From Gemmobacter caeruleus (GTDB lineage: Bacteria > Pseudomonadota > Alphaproteobacteria > Rhodobacterales > Rhodobacteraceae), in NCBI RefSeq assembly GCF_008271655.1, contig NZ_VKKX01000055.1, positions 1 to 64,000 on the forward strand: a stretch of 64,000 nt of DNA. Reading direction: 5' to 3'. Under the pieces are notes generated by a model. That model saw nothing but the letters and a program-made list of their open reading frames with translations, had not been told where the DNA came from and made no database searches. Both the position numbers and the translations under genes were made by a program. Below are positions 59,003-64,000 of the stretch, piece by piece (position 1 is the stretch's first letter; each line of letters opens with the position of its first letter).

Positions 59003-60558
59003 TTCGATGCACCTTTCAGGTTTGCCTGTTGCTGCCGGGCCCAATAGCCACTGATCGCCCACGAAGTGAGCATGAGAAAGAGAAGCGCCCAGTCTCCGAA
59101 GCGGGCGTAGATGGTTGCGGGCAATGGGCGGGGCAAGCGGATGTCGATCACGCCTGACGTGTCGATTTCGAGCATGGCCAATGTTGCCCCGTAGGAATCA
59201 ACCACTGCCGAAATTCCCGTGTTGGCGGCCCGGACGAGAGGCAGGCCCTCTTCAATGGCCCGCATCCGGGCCGATGCCAAATGCTGCCATGGCCCGATCG
59301 AGGCACCGAACCAAGCGTCGTTTGTCGCGTTGAAGATCCAGTCCGGTCTGATCGCATCATCGACCACGTGTCCGGGAAAAATGATCTCATAGCAGATTGC
59401 GATCCCTGCATAGGGGTGTGGGCCGAACGCCAGTGTCCGGGGCCCTGGCCCCGGCGTGAAGTCTCCGAGCGATTGAACCAGACGCTGAAGGGGCAAAAGG
59501 CTCCGCCACGGAACGTATTCACCGAACGGGACGAGATGATGTTTGGCATAGCGGGTCAGGATGGTGCCGTCACGAGAGATAGCAAGCACGGCATTCCGGT
59601 AGACTGTCCCGGCCCCGGTTTCCTCCCGTTCCGGGCTGCCTGTCAGCAAGACGCCGGTCTCGGGCAAGAGCCAGCCCAACATTGCCCGGGCACCGGCATC
59701 CTCTGCCAGGAACCCTGGCCAAGCGGTTTCCGGCCAGAGCAGAATGTCGAAGTCGCCGGGCTGGGCCGAAAGCGCGATGAGTTTCAGGATGTTTGAGTTT
59801 CGGGTGGCATCATCCCATTTGGCACTCTGTGCGATGTTCGGCTGGACGACACGGATTTGCGCGCCGCGCTCTGACGGCACATCGGCGAACAGCAAGCGCA
59901 TTGCACCAAATGCGGTCACCGACAAGGCGATCGCGCCCGCAGTGGCGAGGCGGCTGATGCGTTTCCCGTCGGCGGCCGAGACAAAAGCCAGTCCGGCCAG
60001 CGCGGCGCAGAGCACCAGAAGAAATCCCAGGCCGTAGCTTCCGAAGACAGAGGAAGCCTGCGCAGCGACCGGCCAGTCAGAGAGTGTGTAGGCAGCCAGG
60101 TTCCAGGGAAACCCGGTGAGAACATGGCCTCGCAGCCACTCCGTGGCGGTCCAGCTTGTCGCCATCGAGAGTGCCAACGGCAACCCGGCGCGTTCCATCC
60201 GTGCCGCCAGAGCGCAGGCCAGGGCAGGAAAGACCGACAGAAGCGCCGAAAGACCAAGAACCGCCGGCAGAGCCAGCCAACCGAACCGGTCCGCCTCAAC
60301 CTGAAAACTTTCGGTGATCCAGAAAAGCCCGGGCACGAATTGACCGAGGCCGAAGAAGTATCCCAGCCTGAACGCGATGAAACCGGATGCGCGACGCACC
60401 AACACTGCCAGCAGAGCAAAGGCGATCAGCGCAAGTGGCAAGATCGAGTATGGCTGCAGAGCCAAGACGAAAAGGACACCTGCCACGATGGCGGCCCCCA
60501 AACTGGCCCAGCTTTGGACAGGCTTCCGGCTCGAGAACTGGTGTGCGCTTGAAACGTA
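58999..60558 (-). CDS. lnt: Apolipoprotein N-acyltransferase
   Basis: 519 residues from ATG 60558. N-terminal half has about six helices (FITESFQVE, GHVLTGFPWNLAAYTL). The CN-hydrolase C-terminal part has the Glu in LLWPETAWPGF, Lys in YAKHHLVPFGEYVPW and Cys nucleophile in GIAICYEIIFPG, so the triad is intact. Lnt adds the third acyl chain to lipoproteins. The chromosomal gene was first described as cutE, linked to copper sensitivity. A plasmid copy behind a MerR-type promoter is unusual. Confidence 0.93.
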   Translation of the reverse strand, partial: YVSSAHQFSSRKPVQSWASLGAAIVAGVLFVLALQPYSILPLALIAFALLAVLVRRASGFIAFRLGYFFGLGQFVPGLFWITESFQVEADRFGWLALPAVLGLSALLSVFPALACALAARMERAGLPLALSMATSWTATEWLRGHVLTGFPWNLAAYTLSDWPVAAQASSVFGSYGLGFLLVLCAALAGLAFVSAADGKRISRLATAGAIALSVTAFGAMRLLFADVPSERGAQIRVVQPNIAQSAKWDDATRNSNILKLIALSAQPGDFDILLWPETAWPGFLAEDAGARAMLGWLLPETGVLLTGSPEREETGAGTVYRNAVLAISRDGTILTRYAKHHLVPFGEYVPWRSLLPLQRLVQSLGDFTPGPGPRTLAFGPHPYAGIAICYEIIFPGHVVDDAIRPDWIFNATNDAWFGASIGPWQHLASARMRAIEEGLPLVRAANTGISAVVDSYGATLAMLEIDTSGVIDIRLPRPLPATIYARFGDWALLFLMLTSWAISGYWARQQQANLKGASK

Positions 60559-60590
60559 CATTCTTGCCACAACCCCTAAAATGGGAGGGA

Positions 60591-60621
60591 TGGATAGCTG
60601 CTCTAGTAGCTTGAGGTGCAA
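60591..60621 (-). promoter_or_regulatory. MerR-type promoter of plasmid lnt
   Basis: Minus strand: -35 TTGCAC (60616-60621 as GTGCAA on plus), 19-bp spacer with CTCAAG-CTA-CTAGAG, -10 TATCCA. Its dyad is close to those of modules A and B. Confidence 0.65.
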
Positions 60622-60904
60622 CGCATATGTTCGAAGATCACGGCATTGTCAGATTGGTGGCGCAGCGGTCGATTTTCGACGTGGGCTTGAAACTGTGGAA
60701 GGATCTTCCGCTTAGAACAAAACGACCAAGAGTTGGTGGGACATCTTCGTCGCTTGCAAGCCGCCAGATAAACTAGTGTGCGGTTGCGGGGAGAAAGGAT
60801 GGTCGCGCTCATCGCCCCGAGTGCCGCGTGCTAACGGCTGTTTGATTTGCCTCGTCCACGAGCGAACGATACTCACACTCGAAAAGCGCTTGGAGGAGTG
60901 TTCC

Positions 60905-61498
60905 ATGACCAGCGATTTGATGAAGCGGCGGGCTTTGCTGAGGGGCGCAATCGGGGTGGCCAGTTTTGCATCCCTGCCAGCCTGGGCGCAGGAAGGCAGC
61001 ACGGAGTTTCAAGCTCCCGTCTCCAGCAGCGTGCGGAACAACGTGTCCAGCTTCCGGATGCCTCAGTGGCAGGATTACTTTGAGAACACCCGCGGTGGCG
61101 CGATCCTTGCGGACACCAAGTCACGTGCACTGCACTTTTGGTCAGAAGATCAATCGATCTACCTTCTCTATCCATCGTCCGTCCCTCTGTCCGAGGAACT
61201 GACCCGGCTCGGGCGAACCGAGGTTGTCCGCAAGGCCGTGAACCCGCCGTGGCGCCCGACGGCTTCCATGCTCGAGCGAAACCCAGATTGGCCGAAGATG
61301 GTGGAGGGCGGTGCACCTGACAACCCACTGGGTGTTCGGGGATTGTATCTGTCATGGCCAGCCTACTTGATCCACGGTACTCACGACACCCGAAAGATCG
61401 GACGCAGATCATCGAATGGATGCATCGGTCTATACAATGAGCATGTCATAGAACTCTACGACATCGCACAAGTTGGCACTCAGGTGCTGCTGATCTGA
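60905..61498 (+). CDS. L,D-transpeptidase, copy 3
   Basis: 197 residues from ATG 60905 (GGAGGAG upstream). Tat-like signal MKRRALLRGAIGVASFASLP; active block GTHDTRKIGRRSSNGCIGLY identical to the copy at 41073, with catalytic Cys. It is a close paralogue of that gene and divergent from lnt. A weaker 19-bp-spaced box at 60687-60717 may contribute to expression. Could replace copper-inhibited host enzymes. Confidence 0.88.
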   Translation: MTSDLMKRRALLRGAIGVASFASLPAWAQEGSTEFQAPVSSSVRNNVSSFRMPQWQDYFENTRGGAILADTKSRALHFWSEDQSIYLLYPSSVPLSEELTRLGRTEVVRKAVNPPWRPTASMLERNPDWPKMVEGGAPDNPLGVRGLYLSWPAYLIHGTHDTRKIGRRSSNGCIGLYNEHVIELYDIAQVGTQVLLI

Positions 61499-61581
61499 TT
61501 TCTTGTACCGCCACACTCTTTGACCCAAGCGGGTTTCCGTGACGGGTTTCACCCTTGGAATCCAGAAGGAACAAGCAGGCG

Positions 61582-62907
61582 TTAGCCCAACACAACAGTC
61601 GACAGCAGATTCACGTTTAGCACGATGATCACCGTCGCGATCAACCAGCACACGGCAGTCAACCACCATGGAGCCACCAGTTCGCCCATCTTGGCGCGGC
61701 TGGCGGTGAACATGACCAAAGGCACGATGGCAAAAGGCAGCTGGAATGACAGCACGACCTGACTGAGGATCAGAAGCTGCCCCACGCCTTCGGTGCCATA
61801 AAGCAGGATCACGAAGATCGCGGGCACGATCGCAAGGCAGCGGGTGATGAGCCGCCGCGCCCAGGGGGCGATGCGCAAATTGATGAACCCTTCCATCACG
61901 ATCTGGCCTGCCATGGTAGCGGTCACTGTGGAATTGAGGCCCGCACACAACAGCGCCACGCCGAACAGGATCGGCGCCAGCGATGATCCCAGCAAGGGCT
62001 CTAGGAGCAAATGCGCCTTGTCGATCTCGGCCACGTCGTTTTCGCCCGCAGTGTAGAAGGTGGCGGCCGCGAGGATCAGGATAGAGGCATTGATTGTCAG
62101 AGCGAACATCAGCGCGATGGTGCTGTCCCAGGTCGCCAGTCGCAGCGCCTCGCGCTTGGCGGGCAAGTCAAGGCCGAAGGCGCGGGTCTGCACGATGCCG
62201 GAATGTAAGTAAAGATTGTGGGGCATCACGGTCGCACCGATGATCCCGAGCGCCAAATAGAGCATGGTCGGGTTGCCCAAGATCTCGCGGCTGGGGGCAA
62301 ACCCGGCGATGACCTCACCCCACACCGGATCAGCCTGCGCGATGAGCACGACGAAACAGGCGGCGATTAGCGCCATAAGCGAGATGATCAGAGCCTCGAT
62401 CCAGCGGAAGCCCTTGTTCTGGAGCCACAGGATCAGGAACACGTCAGCAGCGGTGATGAAGATGCCAATCTCCAGCGGAATGCCGAAGAGCAGATTTAGG
62501 CCGATGGCGGTGCCGATCACCTCAGCCAGGTCGGTGGCGATGATGGCCAGTTCGGCAAAGATCCAGAGGGGAATGGACATCCACTTCGGAAAGGCGTCGC
62601 GGCAGGCTTGTGCCAAATCGCGGCCCGACGCGACCGCCAGGCGCGCGCAGAGAGATTGCAGGAGGATCGCCATGATGTTCGACAGCAGCGCGACGAACAA
62701 CAGCGTGTAGCCAAAGGCCGCACCACCCGCGAGCGAGGTCGCCCAGTTGCCGGGGTCCATGTAGCCCACGGCCACTAGGTATCCGGGGCCGATGAAAGCA
62801 AGGAAGCGCCTGAACCTGCTGGTGCCGCCATTGCCGACCGCGATAGTGCGGAAGACTTCCGAAAGGGAGGGTGTCTCGCTCTCTCGACGCCAAGCGTTCG
62901 CGGACAT
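61582..62907 (-). CDS. mntH: Nramp-family Mn2+/divalent metal uptake transporter (MntH)
   Basis: 441 residues with 11 membrane helices and the Nramp metal-site motifs [15 protein letters not shown] and [15 protein letters not shown], plus [19 protein letters not shown]. Imports Mn2+ (also Fe2+) with protons. Divergent from the MntR repressor across a dyad at 62959-62974. Complete length. Confidence 0.94.
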   Translation of the reverse strand: MSANAWRRESETPSLSEVFRTIAVGNGGTSRFRRFLAFIGPGYLVAVGYMDPGNWATSLAGGAAFGYTLLFVALLSNIMAILLQSLCARLAVASGRDLAQACRDAFPKWMSIPLWIFAELAIIATDLAEVIGTAIGLNLLFGIPLEIGIFITAADVFLILWLQNKGFRWIEALIISLMALIAACFVVLIAQADPVWGEVIAGFAPSREILGNPTMLYLALGIIGATVMPHNLYLHSGIVQTRAFGLDLPAKREALRLATWDSTIALMFALTINASILILAAATFYTAGENDVAEIDKAHLLLEPLLGSSLAPILFGVALLCAGLNSTVTATMAGQIVMEGFINLRIAPWARRLITRCLAIVPAIFVILLYGTEGVGQLLILSQVVLSFQLPFAIVPLVMFTASRAKMGELVAPWWLTAVCWLIATVIIVLNVNLLSTVVLG

Positions 62908-62958
62908 GGATTTTGCTTTCTGCAGTCATATGGTCGCGCCAAAGTCTTGGCGCACAAA

Positions 62959-62974
62959 GTTAGACATGGCTAAC
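62959..62974. promoter_or_regulatory. MntR-type operator
   Basis: GTTAGACATGGCTAAC, 5-bp arms GTTAG/CTAAC around ACATGG, between mntH and mntR. Placement and symmetry fit a Mn-repressed operator; the ATG inside it (62966) is a possible but unlikely alternative mntR start. Confidence 0.65.
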
Positions 62975-63025
62975 AATCTGCCCTATGCCTTTACTTGTCA
63001 ATCCATCCCATGCGACACTGACGCG

Positions 63026-63478
63026 ATGACAGAGTTTGATCCTGCACCCCACGCCACATCGGATGACCGGCCTGCGGACCTGCGCGCCGGAGCGTTTCAG
63101 GGCGTGCGCGAAGCCCGGCGCAATGAGCTGGCCGAGGATTACGTCGAACTGATTGCGGAGTTGATCCACGACCAAGGTGAGGCGCGGCCCGTGGACATCG
63201 CCGCGCGGCTTGGCGTGAAAGTGCCGACGGTGAGCAAGACGCTCGACCGCCTGGCGCGGGAGGGGCTGATCACGCGCGCGAAGTATCGGTCGGTCTTTCT
63301 GACAGATGACGGGCGTTCGCTGGCAAAGGAATGCCGGCGGCGGCACGAGATCGTGCTGCGCTTTCTCATCAGTCTAGGTCTCGACCCCGTAACGGCGGAG
63401 CGCGATGCCGAGGGCATCGAGCATCACGTCAGCGAGCGGACGCTGGCCCTGTTTTCGGCCTTCGCTAGCCGGTCCTGA
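63026..63478 (+). CDS. mntR: MntR Mn2+-dependent DtxR-family repressor
   Basis: 150 residues from ATG 63026. HTH (ARPVDIAARLGVKVPTVSKTLDRLAREGLI) and a metal/dimer domain with LAKECRRRHEIVLRFLISLGL and DAEGIEHHVSERTLALF, the usual Glu/His ligands. Represses mntH when manganese is plentiful. No SH3-like C-terminal domain, as is normal for MntR. Confidence 0.9.
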   Translation: MTEFDPAPHATSDDRPADLRAGAFQGVREARRNELAEDYVELIAELIHDQGEARPVDIAARLGVKVPTVSKTLDRLAREGLITRAKYRSVFLTDDGRSLAKECRRRHEIVLRFLISLGLDPVTAERDAEGIEHHVSERTLALFSAFASRS

Positions 63479-63484
63479 ACGCCG

Positions 63485-64000
63485 TCAGCTATTCTGGACC
63501 GCGAACCGCACATCGGCGATCAGGCTGTCGGCGCTGAAGTTTTCCAGCCGCTTTCCGTTCAAGAAAAACGTCGGTGTCTGGCGGATGCCCAGGGCTTCGA
63601 CATCGGCCGCGTCCTGGTTCAGAATTCCGGTGATCCCCGGGAAGAACTGGTCGGTTTCTGCCTTCTCGAGATCGAGACCTGCCGCACCAGCGATTTCCCA
63701 AGCGACATCCATCTCTGGCGAGCCGTGAACGGCCCAACCGGGCTGCTGCTCGAGAAGTGCGTCCAGCACCGGCTCGAACTTGTCCTGCATCCGCGCGGCC
63801 TCGAGGATGCGCACGGCCTCGTCCGAGCCTTCGTGGAAGACGGTGTAGCGCAGCACAACGCGGACCTGCGTCGGAAACTGCCGTCGGATTTCCTGCACCA
63901 CCGGGTGGTAAGCGCGGCAGGCCTCGCAAGAGGGATCGAAGAACTCGACCAATGTGACGGGCGCATCGGCGGGACCGAAGCTGGGGGAATACTCTCGGAC
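63485..64000 (-). CDS. DsbA-family thioredoxin-fold protein, cut by the window edge
   Basis: Open frame runs off the right edge; visible C-terminal 171 residues start within EYSPSFGPADAPVTLVEFFDPSCEACRAYHP. CEAC is the active site, TPTFFLNGKRLENF the cis-Pro loop. The upstream part and signal peptide are not seen. Convergent with mntR (six-base gap). Likely periplasmic oxidoreductase. Confidence 0.8.
   Translation of the reverse strand, partial: VREYSPSFGPADAPVTLVEFFDPSCEACRAYHPVVQEIRRQFPTQVRVVLRYTVFHEGSDEAVRILEAARMQDKFEPVLDALLEQQPGWAVHGSPEMDVAWEIAGAAGLDLEKAETDQFFPGITGILNQDAADVEALGIRQTPTFFLNGKRLENFSADSLIADVRFAVQNS

Noticed and set aside
60687-60717. Possible MerR-type promoter for the third L,D-transpeptidase (TTGAAA, 19 bp, TTAGAA with GGAAG-GAT-CTTCC)
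   Set aside because: Dyad is off-centre and the box lies ~190 bp upstream of the start; kept only as a weak possibility.
1-64000. tRNA, rRNA and CRISPR arrays
   Set aside because: Scanned by eye for cloverleaf ends, conserved rRNA pieces and regularly spaced repeats; none seen.

Overview
The window looks like part of a large, GC-rich repABC-type plasmid or chromid from an alphaproteobacterium, most likely Rhodobacterales. The grounds are a complete repA-repB-repC replication/partition block (23986-27519, minus strand), an accessory plasmid cargo typical of that order (plasmid RadC/JAB protein, DUF932, ssb, H-NS-like, large ParB-like protein, DUF1403) and many relatives of Rhodobacteraceae proteins. 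No rRNA, tRNA or CRISPR was seen. Family assignments come from reading the translated sequence; no database search was run.

Layout. 1-6.2 kb: plasmid housekeeping, with a truncated radC ending at a 28-bp palindrome, a DUF932 gene, a PHP+SMC-like ATPase (TrlF type), ssb and H-NS. 6.5-10.3 kb: MerR-controlled Zn/Cd/Pb efflux ATPase with YnfA and a membrane methyltransferase-like protein. 10.4-12.7 kb: SCO-PCuAC-SCO-DUF411 copper module A. 12.7-13.55 kb: a scar of two broken genes. 13.5-17.1 kb: Ni/Co-type RcnR-like repressor, His-tailed MFS exporter, and divergently a His-rich secreted protein, HupE/UreJ and a membrane anchor protein. 17.2-20.4 kb: DsrE, MFS, sterol-desaturase-like protein and a divergent ArsR-rhodanese regulator. 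20.5-27.5 kb: plasmid maintenance (hypothetical proteins, ParB-like, repCBA with antisense RNA and parS-like repeats). 27.7-31.4 kb: dead AbrB antitoxin, AAA/DUF4143 ATPase, serine recombinase, DUF1403. 31.4-32.6 kb: CbtA/CbtB cobalt uptake under a cobalamin riboswitch. 32.7-38.6 kb: core copper resistance (CueR, CopA, CopZ-like, DUF305, CopB). 38.6-49.4 kb: two divergent gene sets combining L,D-transpeptidases, DsbA-like proteins, cytochromes c, a ferric-reductase-like membrane protein and a plasmid-borne PBP2. 49.4-53.4 kb: DUF411, lipoprotein, multicopper oxidase, TlpA-like thioredoxin and a DUF411 remnant. 53.9-55.2 kb: an IS3-family element. 55.4-61.5 kb: second copper module (SCO-PCuAC-SCO-M23-DUF411), Lnt and a third L,D-transpeptidase. 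61.6-64 kb: MntH/MntR and a partial DsbA-like gene.

How it fits together. The cargo handles Zn/Cd, Ni/Co, Cu and Mn. MerR-family-style promoters (-35 and -10 elements 19 bp apart around a short dyad) precede the Zn ATPase, copA, copZ, both SCO/PCuAC modules, lnt and, with a weak -10, the 8-kb operon starting at 41073. If these are real, periplasmic copper handling and envelope synthesis (L,D-transpeptidase, PBP2, Lnt, M23 peptidase, DsbA) belong to one copper-induced programme. Copper is known to inhibit L,D-transpeptidases, and lnt was first known as cutE, so the island may supply replacement envelope enzymes under copper stress. That last step is inference and is the main candidate here for an undescribed system.
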